Translations under genes and position numbers: made by a program
Notes under the pieces: generated by a model
Database searches by the model: none
Told to the model about the DNA's origin: nothing
The model's input: only the letters and a program-made list of their open reading frames with translations
Part shown: piece by piece, positions 9,819-18,755 of the stretch
How positions within the stretch are numbered: position 1 is the stretch's first letter
How the letters are laid out: the number at the start of each line of letters is the position of its first letter
Origin: a virus
Strand: one strand, 5' to 3'
DNA length: 64,000 bases
Virus record (IMG/VR): IMGVR_UViG_3300027896_000014
Coordinates: 81,244 to 145,243 of that record

Positions 9819-10696
9819 TACGATTCCTCTGTCACATTCTTAAGGCGGACCCTTTGATAAGCAAAACTTCCCTCTGGCGCTTGATCTGGCATCTTTAAGG
9901 AGGTTTTCTCATAAGCAAAATCTCCTTCTTTTCCAGGTTCACCAGGTCTCAATTTTAAAAATTGATATCCGAATTTCTCTAGAACTTTCGCTTTGACCTG
10001 AAATACGCTAATTGCATCAATTCTATGAAGGTGTTGAAGTGCCTGGACGATAAGAAAATGGTTTTGAGATAAATCTACTGTCCCCAAAGAATGGCTATGG
10101 ATTAGATCCTCTACCACCAAAATGAATGAAATAAGAAGAGCAACATTCCCTATCCCGTGAGCGTGTGCTAAACTATCCACAAGAAGGTTATGAACCTGGG
10201 AAAGGCTAACTCCACCCAAGGCGTGTGAATGATTTATGGCTTGGACGACAAGCTGATGGATCTGTGTCAGCGTAGGTGCATCGATAGAGTGGGTGTGGGA
10301 GAGAACTTGGACAATCAGATTATGGATCTGCGTAAGCGCAATATTATCGATCGTATTCGCGTGGGCAAGGTTCGCCACCGCAAGGTTATGAACCTGGGAA
10401 AGGCTAACTCCACCCAAGGCGTGTGAATGATTTATGGCTTGGACGACAAGCTGATGGATCTGAAATAAGGTCAGTCCACCATCAATGGCATGCGCATGGG
10501 AAAGAGCCTCCACTACCAAGAGATGAATCTGGGTTAGAACAATATTGTCAATGGCGTTGGCGTGGCTTAGAGCATCAACCGTAAGATTATGGACCTGCGT
10601 GAGCGCAACACCATCAATAGCGTTGGCATGGGCTAAATTGTCCACGGCCAACTGAAACTCTCCGCAAATAATAGGAACTATCCAATTAGGAAGCAT
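9818..10696 (-). CDS. Histidine-repeat structural protein (292 aa)
   Basis: I place the start at ATG 10696, which forms TGATG with the upstream stop and has GGAG nine bases before it; a longer reading from 10756 is possible. Residues 15-235 are ten tandem units of about 22 residues, each of the form L-[VA]-V-x-x-[AL]-x-H-[SA]-[HN]-x-[IL]-[DG]-x-x-x-L-[ST]-Q-[IV]-H. The regular HxH spacing suggests a beta-solenoid, possibly with metal along one face. The C-terminal 60 residues are charged. Such repeats occur in phage tail proteins. Confidence 0.6.
   Translation of the reverse strand: MLPNWIVPIICGEFQLAVDNLAHANAIDGVALTQVHNLTVDALSHANAIDNIVLTQIHLLVVEALSHAHAIDGGLTLFQIHQLVVQAINHSHALGGVSLSQVHNLAVANLAHANTIDNIALTQIHNLIVQVLSHTHSIDAPTLTQIHQLVVQAINHSHALGGVSLSQVHNLLVDSLAHAHGIGNVALLISFILVVEDLIHSHSLGTVDLSQNHFLIVQALQHLHRIDAISVFQVKAKVLEKFGYQFLKLRPGEPGKEGDFAYEKTSLKMPDQAPEGSFAYQRVRLKNVTEES
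10184..10462. repeat. 81-bp exact direct repeat within the histidine-repeat gene
   Basis: Bases 10184-10264 and 10382-10462 are identical, offset by 198 bp (three 22-residue units). Protein units four and seven are therefore identical, showing recent recombination within the array. Confidence 0.9.
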
Positions 10697-11181
10697 CAGA
10701 TTGGCTCCACATATATCGTAACGGTTCCAGAAGAAATACTTTGTACCAGAGGCCAAACCCAGTTCGCCTTGCCGCAGTCAAAAATGTATCGGGCCGAATA
10801 ATATCGAGTTCCGTCTGTAAGTGCTGAATCTCCAATAAATGTAATTGATTCAGTTAAGCCAAGGGCAATCGGAGTACCAGCCGCATCATGCATAACCAAG
10901 CAGATTTTAGCATTTGCTGAGGCCACCGAGAAGGTCGCATAAACCTCAACTAAACTTGAATTTCCGAGAGCCTTTGCCGAACCATTTTTGGTATGAACGT
11001 CTCCACTATCTGCCGAAGCAACAGCGGATCGGAGGGCAGCACCATAATTGGCCTTCTTGCTAACCATGTACCCTGCGGGGGAAATATTGGCAGTCGCTGA
11101 TACCAGATTATTTTGGATTGCCAAAATATCTACCCCAGCATCAGCCGCAAGCGTGTGAAGTACCTCATCTCCTACTGCCAT
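10696..11181 (-). CDS. Small structural protein, probably tail or decoration (161 aa)
   Basis: ATG at 11181 after GAAGGAGGTAGTT. Alanine-, valine- and threonine-rich with alternating beta pattern and no charged low-complexity tracts. Residues 95-130 (CLVMHDAAGTPIALGLTESITFIGD) resemble a beta-sandwich edge. It lies between the fibre-like 608-residue protein and the histidine-repeat protein. Function unknown. Confidence 0.55.
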   Translation of the reverse strand: MAVGDEVLHTLAADAGVDILAIQNNLVSATANISPAGYMVSKKANYGAALRSAVASADSGDVHTKNGSAKALGNSSLVEVYATFSVASANAKICLVMHDAAGTPIALGLTESITFIGDSALTDGTRYYSARYIFDCGKANWVWPLVQSISSGTVTIYVEPI

Positions 11182-11183
11182 AA

Positions 11184-13010
11184 CTACCTCCTTCTGCCAT
11201 ACGCATGAACAGGTTGTGTTCTTGCAAGAACTCCCCTCCTATTCATTGCCGAAATGTTTGGATAGTGAATCAGCTTAAAGTTTTCAGATGAATATTTATC
11301 CTCATATGCCCCAAGGCCCAGTGGGAGTGATTTCGTAGGGTCCCATGACGCACTCAAGGCTGCTCCAGGCTTATAGGCCCAAGCCCCCGTATATTCCCAA
11401 CGAGTAGCAAATTCCGTCTGGAGAGTTGTATCAAGGAATGCACTGATATAAGCCACATTCCCAGAAACTCCCCCACCCGATATCGCTCCATAGAGCGGAG
11501 TCCTAACTGTCGGGGTTGTATACGCAAAGGCAGTCGGATAGACCAAATTTATATGAGTACCATCTGGAATGGAGAAAATTCTGTTTAGCTCCCTATGGGC
11601 GGCATCTCCGATGCAAACTATTTCCCATTGTACAAATGGAGCACTGCTTGTTACCGGAATTGATGTTACTCCGGCGGCAACGCTGCTCGCCGCAGTCGTC
11701 TTGGTTGCATCATTTGCAATTATTGGGTTGGATGGATCTGGCGTAAAATTTTTCCAATCTCTTGATCTATATATTCCCGTTTGATAAACCCCTCCAGATT
11801 TCTCCCCTTGACCATAGAGGGTAATTTCTCCTCTCTGAACAAAAATATCTCCTGGTGCTACTACTGTATCGTTCCACGATCCACCTGCACCAACTAAAAT
11901 TATCGGGTTAGCTGGATCTGCAACCCAGGGACCAGAGACAGAGCCCGATGTAAAATGTCCAATTTGCCATACCGATGATACATTGACCCCCCCAACATAC
12001 ATATGCCATGTTCTTGAGGCCAAATCATAGGTAACGGCAGAAAATCCATGTCCATTAACATCCCATGTCCCCGCAGCTCCCGGGGTATCCATATAGCCCA
12101 CATCGGTAAATGTCGCCCCAAGATCTGCCGAGTAAGCAAGGCGAATTCTATATTTTGCATCACCGTTCCGGTAGGCTGTGTAAAAAAGATAAATCTTTCC
12201 ATTGAACCAAATAGGATTAGGAGCATAGACCGTATTTTCTCCACTCAGGGCAGCAATCGAAGCATTATATCCATCCCATCGGTGAAATTTAACTCCGCTA
12301 TCATAAGAAAGCGCTCTAAAAATATATTGAGTTGTGCTCACCTGCCCGTTGTAAAAAGCAATCATCACGGGGTCATTCGAAAATTTGCAAAAGTCGGTTT
12401 TCATTGAAGTAATATAATAATAATCCGTCCATGGTTCACCCCAGTAAAGATAAAGGGTTGTATAGGCTTTTATACCTGAAAAGGCAACGGGGAGAGTTTC
12501 AGCTATTGACATGGTATCCCCAAATGCCCTAATAGAAATTCTAAAGGAGCCTCCCTTGACAATTAATGAAATGTCTATCCAATAAGCCTGTCCTATGGAA
12601 AAACCGGTAGAAGATGTGCTCCAAGTACTACCGGTCCAATAATAAACCGTACCGGTAGTTACCTGTTTATATTCTATGTAAACTTTCCCAGCGCTCTGAA
12701 CGTAGTAAACCACAACGGGAGTTTTTGCGTTTTGATTAGTAAATGTGTCACATGCCGGGGTTCCATCTTCGAGACAGAGCAAATGGACATAGCCATTAAC
12801 CGTGCCATCCATCAAATGCCGCATCGTGTAGACAAAATCCTTTGTCGTGTCTATGGCGGACTTGACATAAACCAATGCCCCGTTAGCTGCTGCAGCGGAC
12901 ATTGTAATATTACACGAACCCCCAGCATTGGAGACAGCTCCATCTCCGGCTACGGATGTTCCGAAGACATTGGTATCGAGTGTGCTATCAAAATTATCAA
13001 GCCAACTCAT
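11184..13010 (-). CDS. Tail fibre or depolymerase-like protein with beta-propeller region (608 aa)
   Basis: The start at 13010 overlaps the upstream stop (ATGA). Residues 1-200 form a concanavalin/LamG-like beta-sandwich region. Residues 215-600 show recurring blade-like signatures (KIYLFYTAYRN, AYSADLGATF, TWHMYVGGVN), as in five-bladed propellers of glycoside hydrolase families 43/32-like. A glycan-binding or glycan-cleaving tail protein is the best reading; I cannot confirm catalytic acids without a structure. Confidence 0.6.
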   Translation of the reverse strand: MSWLDNFDSTLDTNVFGTSVAGDGAVSNAGGSCNITMSAAAANGALVYVKSAIDTTKDFVYTMRHLMDGTVNGYVHLLCLEDGTPACDTFTNQNAKTPVVVYYVQSAGKVYIEYKQVTTGTVYYWTGSTWSTSSTGFSIGQAYWIDISLIVKGGSFRISIRAFGDTMSIAETLPVAFSGIKAYTTLYLYWGEPWTDYYYITSMKTDFCKFSNDPVMIAFYNGQVSTTQYIFRALSYDSGVKFHRWDGYNASIAALSGENTVYAPNPIWFNGKIYLFYTAYRNGDAKYRIRLAYSADLGATFTDVGYMDTPGAAGTWDVNGHGFSAVTYDLASRTWHMYVGGVNVSSVWQIGHFTSGSVSGPWVADPANPIILVGAGGSWNDTVVAPGDIFVQRGEITLYGQGEKSGGVYQTGIYRSRDWKNFTPDPSNPIIANDATKTTAASSVAAGVTSIPVTSSAPFVQWEIVCIGDAAHRELNRIFSIPDGTHINLVYPTAFAYTTPTVRTPLYGAISGGGVSGNVAYISAFLDTTLQTEFATRWEYTGAWAYKPGAALSASWDPTKSLPLGLGAYEDKYSSENFKLIHYPNISAMNRRGVLARTQPVHAYGRRR

Positions 13011-13363
13011 GTCGGGTCCGCTATTTCTTCTTTAAAGGCCGGGATTGTGACGGTATTGCCGGCTGTTAAGACTTGGGATGTGCAGGTGGTTGTAAGTTTG
13101 ATCACACCGCCCAAACTTAAAACAATGTGCAGAGCAGTTCCGCTCCCCGTCACAGATACGCCAGCCTTTTGTGCCGTAGTTATTTTACGGCCAGATGAAT
13201 CCCCTTCTGCGATTGCATAATCCCCAGGGGCCATCGCAACATAAGCGAGGGTATTAGTTAAGTCGGTTGGAGTAGTTACATCACTGGTTACATCCACACG
13301 AGTGCAGGCTTGGACTACGCCAAGAGCTGCATCCAATACAGCATCTGCTACCGATTTACCCAT
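13007..13363 (-). CDS. Small structural protein (118 aa)
   Basis: The start is best placed at ATG 13363 (MGKSVADAVLD), which overlaps the stop of the upstream 33-residue gene. It has a short helix followed by beta strands rich in threonine and valine. It runs into the fibre-like gene with an ATGA overlap, implying coupled expression. I see no family signature. Confidence 0.55.
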   Translation of the reverse strand: MGKSVADAVLDAALGVVQACTRVDVTSDVTTPTDLTNTLAYVAMAPGDYAIAEGDSSGRKITTAQKAGVSVTGSGTALHIVLSLGGVIKLTTTCTSQVLTAGNTVTIPAFKEEIADPT

Positions 13364-13457
13364 TTTCTTCCTCCTCAATTTTTATTCCGTGACTGATGAT
13401 TACGTCCTGGACCTCAAGGACGATATCCTTTTTCTCCTCTTTCTTTTCCTCTTCCAT
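13356..13457 (-). CDS. Tiny charged protein (33 aa)
   Basis: ATG at 13457 with an AGGAGG six bases upstream. The peptide starts with eleven nearly all acidic or lysine residues, then a hydrophobic strand and an acidic end. It overlaps the next gene's start, so it may serve mainly in translational coupling, or be a small chaperone-like factor. Confidence 0.45.
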   Translation of the reverse strand: MEEEKKEEKKDIVLEVQDVIISHGIKIEEEENG

Positions 13458-13466
13458 CGAATCCTC

Positions 13467-14609
13467 CTATCGTTTTCTATGTGTTATTGGATCAACCATT
13501 GCCCTGAATGATTCTAGGTCAAAGTCGGCTCCATCAAGGTTTCTTATCACGAAGGACATAAATCTGTTCTTCAATCCCCGTGGAAATTTGACCCTTTCTT
13601 CCCCGGAAAAAGTCCCATTTGTATTCAGGACCCTTGTTATCGGATCTATTCTTCCCTCATCAAGGATAAGTTGTATGGAAATTGGCCCCCCTCTTTTTAC
13701 GATCCATCCTTCTCGAAGTCGCTTTATGACATCCCTCCACAAATCCTCAGTCCCAGTTTGGATTGCGCTATCAATCCTGACCCCAGCATCATCATCTCCA
13801 TCTAAAAGAAAAATCCCTTGCTCAGAGGCTCCAATGTACATACCGAGTCCATGATAGTCGCAAAAGGAGTTAAAAGAATATCCAGAGTAGTCTGTAACCC
13901 CAAAATGGCTCAAATTCATCACAAATCCCTTTCGAGTCGAAACAAATGCCGGGATGTCAAGTGCGACATTGAATGCCTGAAACTCCTTTATTTCAAGCCA
14001 TGGGTCAATAAATGGGATATCCAGGGCAAATACCAGTTGATTCTGGTGAACAAAGGTAGCAGAAAGCGTTAGGGCAGGAATTTCAATCGCCCCACTGAGA
14101 ATACCACCAGATATTAAGGTTCCTGATAATTCTAAAGTTGGAACCTTAATCGCTCCACTGACTAAACTCCCCGATATAACGGTTCCAGATAATTTCAGGG
14201 CCGGGATGTCAATCTCTCCCCTGAATATATTTCCAGATTTAATGCCCCCAGATAATCTCAGGGCTGGAATGACAAGTGCGGCATCAATCTTAGTATGAAT
14301 AATCTGAAGAGAAACCTCTATTGCCGGAATGTCAAGCGAGGCATCCATCTCGTTACGAGGAGCAATCCTAAAAGAAAGCTTTACTGCCGGCATGGGGAGA
14401 GAAGCAGATAGCTTCTCCCCGCTTTTTATGGTAGCAGAGACTTCCAGAACAGGGACTTCAAGTGGAAAGTTGAGTACCGCTCCCTGCGAGATACTGGCAC
14501 CCAATTCTATGGCAGGGATATCTAGATTAACCGAAATGACACTCCCACTAATATCAAGTTCGGTCTCTATGGCAGGTAAATTAAGTGCAAACCACAGGGT
14601 ATTGGCCAT
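13467..14609 (-). CDS. Beta-repeat virion protein with IPAIE-type repeats (380 aa)
   Basis: ATG at 14609 after AAGGTGGGTGA. Residues 1-215 are about nine units of 20-26 residues built on h-[DEK]-[IVM]-P-[AT]-[IL]-x-[LV]-S-[GA]-x-[IVF] (DIPALKLSGTVISG, KVPTLELSGTLISG, EIPALTLSATF), a probable beta-solenoid. Residues 225-380 form a separate domain (FGVTDYSGYSFNSFCDYHG). The last residues of the neighbouring 15442..16443 protein carry one copy of the same unit, suggesting exchange or assembly by strand complementation. Confidence 0.6.
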   Translation of the reverse strand: MANTLWFALNLPAIETELDISGSVISVNLDIPAIELGASISQGAVLNFPLEVPVLEVSATIKSGEKLSASLPMPAVKLSFRIAPRNEMDASLDIPAIEVSLQIIHTKIDAALVIPALRLSGGIKSGNIFRGEIDIPALKLSGTVISGSLVSGAIKVPTLELSGTLISGGILSGAIEIPALTLSATFVHQNQLVFALDIPFIDPWLEIKEFQAFNVALDIPAFVSTRKGFVMNLSHFGVTDYSGYSFNSFCDYHGLGMYIGASEQGIFLLDGDDDAGVRIDSAIQTGTEDLWRDVIKRLREGWIVKRGGPISIQLILDEGRIDPITRVLNTNGTFSGEERVKFPRGLKNRFMSFVIRNLDGADFDLESFRAMVDPITHRKR

Positions 14610-14618
14610 TCACCCACC

Positions 14619-15410
14619 TTATGTCTTGGAAGTGGGTAACGTCAGTGAGAACGTATTGACGGTTGAGACGGCCGCAGCGGTAATCGTCGATGGATCAATC
14701 GTTGCGTCTCCACCCACGGTAGCAAGTGTTCCCTGAACCCGTTTGAGAACGTAGGTTGAGTCAAGAGCTCCGGTATCGTCTGGCGTACAGACGGTGAAGT
14801 AGCCAGCGACGCCAGTGGCCAGATTGCTTGAGCACTGCCAGGTATCTCCGGTAGGTTTGGAAATCACGCCCGCAACCGGTGCGCCGAACTGAAGAGTATT
14901 CACTCTTGCGGCACTGACCTTCGCTGTCACGGTGATGGCGTAACTGTTACCTCCCAATGTTGCATCAGCAATCGTTAGGGCAAGTCCAGCGATCCGACAT
15001 TGTGCCCAGATATTTACGGAGTCACCTTCACAAATAGCTTGAATCTGAGGAATGTCGTTGAGCATTCGAGCAACCCCGACTGCAACTGTCTGATCCGATT
15101 CAGCTGCCCCACATGTGTAGGTGTGAAGCGTAAGCACACTCTCCACCGTTACGTTGATATTGATGGTATAGCCTACCGCGTGACCAGTCGCAGGAACAAG
15201 CTTGTAGACTCTTGGGGTACTTCGGTCAGTTACGGCAACAGTACCCCCCGAGAGGGTGTATCGTGCCAGTTTTGTCCCGGTCCGTGCGTCCTCGGGATTC
15301 GTTGGACAAACCCCCTCATAAGCATCAAGCACGAAGTCCTCGAGGTTCCCTCTTACCCCTCTTCCTCCCATGATTGCATTCAAAAAAGCCTGCGAATATT
15401 TTACTGTCAT
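14619..15410 (-). CDS. Virion structural protein (263 aa)
   Basis: ATG at 15410 behind AAGGAGGACAGGAAG. Starts with a helix (SQAFLNAIMGGRG), then is almost entirely beta, threonine- and valine-rich with two cysteines. A copy of the 14-bp palindrome lies just upstream of its ribosome site. Position between two tail-type genes suggests a tail or capsid accessory protein. No family recognised. Confidence 0.55.
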   Translation of the reverse strand: MTVKYSQAFLNAIMGGRGVRGNLEDFVLDAYEGVCPTNPEDARTGTKLARYTLSGGTVAVTDRSTPRVYKLVPATGHAVGYTININVTVESVLTLHTYTCGAAESDQTVAVGVARMLNDIPQIQAICEGDSVNIWAQCRIAGLALTIADATLGGNSYAITVTAKVSAARVNTLQFGAPVAGVISKPTGDTWQCSSNLATGVAGYFTVCTPDDTGALDSTYVLKRVQGTLATVGGDATIDPSTITAAAVSTVNTFSLTLPTSKT

Positions 15411-15425
15411 CTTCCTGTCCTCCTT

Positions 15426-15439
15426 TACGCAAATGCGTG
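15426..15439. promoter_or_regulatory. Palindrome TACGC-N4-GCGTA, copy 1
   Basis: TACGCAAATGCGTG, one mismatch from the consensus. It lies 16 bases upstream of the start codon at 15410, touching the ribosome-binding region, so a bound protein would block transcription passing through rather than initiation. Confidence 0.6.
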
Positions 15440-15441
15440 AT

Positions 15442-16443
15442 TTAAGTTGTGGTTATACGCCCACTGACCTCTATTGCCGGAATTTCTAATGCTATCTCTG
15501 TTCCACCATAGCCAGGTATTAGGTCATAGGTCCCTAGAAATTGCCGGATCTTTACCTGATTCTTAAGGATCCGGTAAAGAACTATCGCTCTTCCTCTAGC
15601 CGCTCCATCTATCCAGAAATGATCTCCCGTAACTCGATTGACTTGCCCACCCGGAAGTCCCATGTAGCAACCGTCTTGCGTAGCCCAGAGCACGATCTTC
15701 TCTGTCCGCCCACCGACGAGGGCCGTTCCAGATGTCTGGTGTACGATTGAGATGGCCATTCCCTCGATGGCCGGAAAATCGCACACTTCGGTATAATTGA
15801 ATTTAGGTGGATCTCCCGCACCTCCCTGAAGGAATCCGCATCGCTTGGTATCACTTACATAAAGGCCATCTTTAACCGCCTTCAACATCCTTCCCCTTCC
15901 TACGAACGAGACAAAATTATGCCTTTCGTCCCTGACCCATGGTTCCGTAGCATCGGAATAAATAAGAAGACCGTTCTGAAACACCCAGAGTCGGGAATCC
16001 CAATATTCCATCAGGTGTCCGGCTACCATTCTTTTTTTGAATTCCTGATCAACTTCTGGAATACCATGAGCCACGTGTTCTCTGATGTATCCAAATTTCT
16101 CGACGTTTGAGAAAAATACCATGTCCCCAACATCCTGGAAGATCATCTCTGTATCACCCACATTTGAAAGAATGGTGGTGTAGGTGAAGGTCATGGTGTT
16201 AAAATTTAGAGTCGCTTCTTTAAGATCTCCCGCCTGTACGCAAAGGCAAATGGAGGCGTTTGACCACATGCTGTGGGTGCTTTCGTCATCAAGTAGCGTC
16301 CTTCCTCTGCGCCGATGCAATTTCTTGTCATTATCGGAATCGATGTTCATGGCATAAGGCACATAGCCAGCTGGGATCCTGGTTGGATCCCGCTTCTTCG
16401 AAACACCCACAATATTTTTATATTCAAAATTTGGCTGAGGCAT
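15442..16443 (-). CDS. Tail or neck protein with propeller-like body (333 aa)
   Basis: ATG at 16443 behind AGGGATAAACG. The N-terminal region (NIVGVSKKRDPTRIPAGYVPYAMNID) and later repeated turns (RLWVFQNGLLIYSD, KDGLYVSDTK, GCYMGLPGGQ) resemble the beta-propeller tail nozzle/stopper proteins of short-tailed phages. Residues 318-330 (ALEIPAIEVSGRI) match the repeat unit of the 13467..14609 protein. It follows the adaptor-like gene closely, as expected for a neck or tail tube component. Confidence 0.6.
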   Translation of the reverse strand: MPQPNFEYKNIVGVSKKRDPTRIPAGYVPYAMNIDSDNDKKLHRRRGRTLLDDESTHSMWSNASICLCVQAGDLKEATLNFNTMTFTYTTILSNVGDTEMIFQDVGDMVFFSNVEKFGYIREHVAHGIPEVDQEFKKRMVAGHLMEYWDSRLWVFQNGLLIYSDATEPWVRDERHNFVSFVGRGRMLKAVKDGLYVSDTKRCGFLQGGAGDPPKFNYTEVCDFPAIEGMAISIVHQTSGTALVGGRTEKIVLWATQDGCYMGLPGGQVNRVTGDHFWIDGAARGRAIVLYRILKNQVKIRQFLGTYDLIPGYGGTEIALEIPAIEVSGRITTT

Positions 16444-16452
16444 CGTTTATCC

Positions 16453-17433
16453 CTAATAACTCTTCCAGATTCCAGATCTACCGGATCGAACCTGCCTTTC
16501 CGATCGATCCAAGAAGATCAGGTCTTTCTTGACCTTCGCCTTAAGCAATTCGAACCGTTTCCCGTTTTTATCTGACGATGCTGGGTCGAGAGTCTGTGTA
16601 TCTTCTTTCAGAAAGGCCTCCCTGCCTATTCCATAGATCAATTCCCGGTGATATATTGTCTTGATTTCCGGGGCTACAGGAGGATTCGCAGTGATATCAG
16701 CAGTGGTGAATGGAGCCAGGGGTAAGCGATTGACCACCGTAATGAGAGTGTTACAGACCTTCCGAAGCGTAGCGCTCGTCAGGAATTCATCGAACAAAGT
16801 TTGGTTGATGGTGATCTCGGATGCGGTGAGCGAAGCGACCGTTACATAACCATTGTTTTTGACCGTCCCGGAAATATTGATCTCGTCCCCTACATCATAG
16901 TGGGTCGTGAAGTTCCATGGATTTCCGTCTTCATCCACTCCAGTTATTGAAATCTGACTCGTTGCTGCCGTAAATGAAATACTCAAAACCCCTACTACCT
17001 CTCCCTTTCTGTGGTATTTTGGGTATATGTAGAAGTACCCCCTACCACATTCCGGGATATACCGTTCCGGGGTGTGCCATTCCCCTCCATGATGATGCTC
17101 TTCTCTCCAACCCCTTCGGAGTTGATCCATATAAGCCTCAGATGTTCTTATCAAAGTTCTATGACGATGATTTTCATGATGATGCAAGAGGTAGGCACCT
17201 TCTTTGATGTTGAGTATTCGATCATCAATGGTGTACAGGCCCATATTACTGAGCAATTTAAACTGAGTAAGAGAAACCGTAGATCGATCTTCTACCAGTA
17301 ATGTTTCCCGGTAGAGTTCTTCGGTAATAATATTCAGATAATGGATAATCTCATCGTTTCCCCACAAAAAGGGCTCAATTGTATCGTCAAGGACCGTGCT
17401 TCGCGTAAGGTTAATTATTTCACCGACATTCAT
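16453..17433 (-). CDS. Portal-to-tail adaptor-like protein (326 aa)
   Basis: ATG at 17433 behind GGGGAAAGTC. The helical N-terminal part (INLTRSTVLDD, NDEIIHYLNIITEELYRETL) and a C-terminal helical region (YHRELIYGIGREAFLKED) resemble head-completion adaptors, with a beta insertion near residues 150-220. A histidine-rich loop (HHHENHRHR and EEHHHGGEWH) is unusual and could bind metal. Order capsid, small protein, adaptor, nozzle is normal for a short-tailed virion. Confidence 0.55.
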   Translation of the reverse strand: MNVGEIINLTRSTVLDDTIEPFLWGNDEIIHYLNIITEELYRETLLVEDRSTVSLTQFKLLSNMGLYTIDDRILNIKEGAYLLHHHENHRHRTLIRTSEAYMDQLRRGWREEHHHGGEWHTPERYIPECGRGYFYIYPKYHRKGEVVGVLSISFTAATSQISITGVDEDGNPWNFTTHYDVGDEINISGTVKNNGYVTVASLTASEITINQTLFDEFLTSATLRKVCNTLITVVNRLPLAPFTTADITANPPVAPEIKTIYHRELIYGIGREAFLKEDTQTLDPASSDKNGKRFELLKAKVKKDLIFLDRSERQVRSGRSGIWKSY

Positions 17434-17442
17434 GACTTTCCC

Positions 17443-17793
17443 CTACTTCAGACCCTTTTTTGACTTCTCGATCACGCCAATGAGAGTATCTTTTTTGCCC
17501 GAAGGTTCCTGAATCCCAACTTTCTTCAATTGAAACTCCACCGTGTACCTCTTCTTGCCTTCCTTCTGTTCGTTCATCCGAATTTCGGTAACTTCCCCTA
17601 CTCCCTGAATGGTGAGCTCTTCACCGATTTTCACCTTTTCAAGCTGAGGTAGCTTCGCAACCTGTTCGGATTCAAACCGAATTTGAAGGCCATACGGATA
17701 TTTCGGGCCTTCGCCTCCAATAGGGGTAGGCATCGTTTCGGCCTTTAGTTCCTTTTTCGTTTTCTTTGGAAGTTCGAGACTGACCATTTCCAT
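17443..17793 (-). CDS. Small capsid-cluster protein (116 aa)
   Basis: ATG at 17793 after AAAGGAGATAAATCAA. Lysine- and glutamate-rich ends enclose a beta barrel-like middle (YPYGLQIRFESEQ, VKIGEELTIQGVGEVTEIRM). Resembles small capsid-stabilising proteins found beside adaptor genes, but I cannot assign it firmly. Confidence 0.5.
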   Translation of the reverse strand: MEMVSLELPKKTKKELKAETMPTPIGGEGPKYPYGLQIRFESEQVAKLPQLEKVKIGEELTIQGVGEVTEIRMNEQKEGKKRYTVEFQLKKVGIQEPSGKKDTLIGVIEKSKKGLK

Positions 17794-17814
17794 TTGATTT
17801 ATCTCCTTTCTTTC

Positions 17815-17843
17815 TTGACAATCAAATTACGCAAATGTATACT
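17815..17843 (+). promoter_or_regulatory. Sigma70-type promoter for the plus-strand zinc-ribbon gene
   Basis: TTGACA at 17815-17820, 17-base spacer, TATACT at 17838-17843. The predicted start site falls at or one base before the ATG at 17851, so the message would be leaderless. A diverged copy of the 14-bp palindrome fills the spacer. Confidence 0.8.
17828..17841. promoter_or_regulatory. Palindrome copy 2 (diverged) within a promoter
   Basis: TACGCAAATGTATA has a perfect left arm and a degenerate right arm that has become part of the TATACT -10 box. It occupies the same place relative to -35 and -10 as copies 9 and 12. Confidence 0.5.
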
Positions 17844-17850
17844 TATAAGT

Positions 17851-17997
17851 ATGAAAATCAAACTACCTCCTCGGCTAAAGTGCAAACGTTGCGGATACAC
17901 ATGGACTCCGCGACAAACCGACGTAAGAATCTGCCCACGGTGCAAATCGGCTTTGTGGGACAAAGTGAAGAAGGAGAAGCATGAAAACATGGACTGA
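17851..17997 (+). CDS. Small zinc-ribbon protein (48 aa), likely leaderless
   Basis: ATG at 17851 lies at the predicted transcription start. The protein has two CxxC pairs (CKRCGYTW at residues 10-17 and CPRC at 28-31), with a basic tail: a rubredoxin-like zinc ribbon. It overlaps the HNH endonuclease gene by 17 bases and shares its promoter. The pair runs against all neighbouring phage genes, so it probably arrived as a unit. Could be a DNA-binding or antitoxin-like regulator. Confidence 0.6.
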   Translation: MKIKLPPRLKCKRCGYTWTPRQTDVRICPRCKSALWDKVKKEKHENMD

Positions 17998-18745
17998 ATC
18001 TGAGTTGGAGATTCTTCGCAAATATTTCCCCACCGATTCCAAGGAGTCCCTTTCTGCTATGTTCAACAGAACCTTTGACACAATCCGCACCAAAGCCACA
18101 AGGATGGGGATTCGTAGAATTCTCGGGGCTCAGTGGACGAAGGAAGAATTTGACATTCTTCGCAAATTTTATCCAACTGGTTCCGAGGATGAACTTGTTA
18201 CATTGCTTCACAGATCGTTCAACACAATCAGTTGTCAGGCTCAGAGATTGGGTATTCGTAGGCTTGGAATCTGGTGCAGACAAAAACTTGAGGATAGATT
18301 TGAAAATTTTGTTATACCCGAACCTAACAGTGGGTGTTGGCTCTGGATGGGAGGAGAAAATAGACAAGGGTATGGACAAATTGGGAATGGTAACGGAAAA
18401 GATGTTCGTGCCCATCGTGTTTCTTGGGAAATTCATAATGGTCCTATTCCACAGGGCTTTTGGGTACTTCATTCCTGTGACAACCCATCTTGCGTAAATC
18501 CTCAGCACCTCTTTCTTGGAACACCTCAGGATAATATGGACGACTGTTGCAAGAAAAAGAGGCAAACTTATGGATCTCGCAATTGTAAGGCCAAACTTAC
18601 TGATGCTGACGTAATCAAAATCAGGCAAGATCCTCGATCCCCAAAAGAAATAGGTATATCCTTTGGTATATCCAGGGCTACGATATACAACATTAAAGAC
18701 AGTAGAACTTGGAAACATATTCCAAGTAACTCCACAATCTCCTAG
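17981..18745 (+). CDS. HNH homing-type endonuclease with HTH repeats (254 aa)
   Basis: Residues 1-45 and 48-92 are two copies of a SANT/Myb-like helix-turn-helix (WTESELEILRKYFPT; WTKEEFDILRKFYPT). Residues 105-190 form an HNH nuclease of the HNH_3 type (GCWLWMGG, AHRVSWEIHNG, VLHSCDNPSCVNPQHLFLGT). Residues 200-240 give a further HTH (SPKEIGISFGISRATIYNI). Modular DNA-reading domains around HNH are typical of mobile homing endonucleases. Opposite strand to the virion genes supports recent insertion. Confidence 0.85.
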   Translation: MKTWTESELEILRKYFPTDSKESLSAMFNRTFDTIRTKATRMGIRRILGAQWTKEEFDILRKFYPTGSEDELVTLLHRSFNTISCQAQRLGIRRLGIWCRQKLEDRFENFVIPEPNSGCWLWMGGENRQGYGQIGNGNGKDVRAHRVSWEIHNGPIPQGFWVLHSCDNPSCVNPQHLFLGTPQDNMDDCCKKKRQTYGSRNCKAKLTDADVIKIRQDPRSPKEIGISFGISRATIYNIKDSRTWKHIPSNSTIS

Positions 18746-18755
18746 GCTCTTCCTT

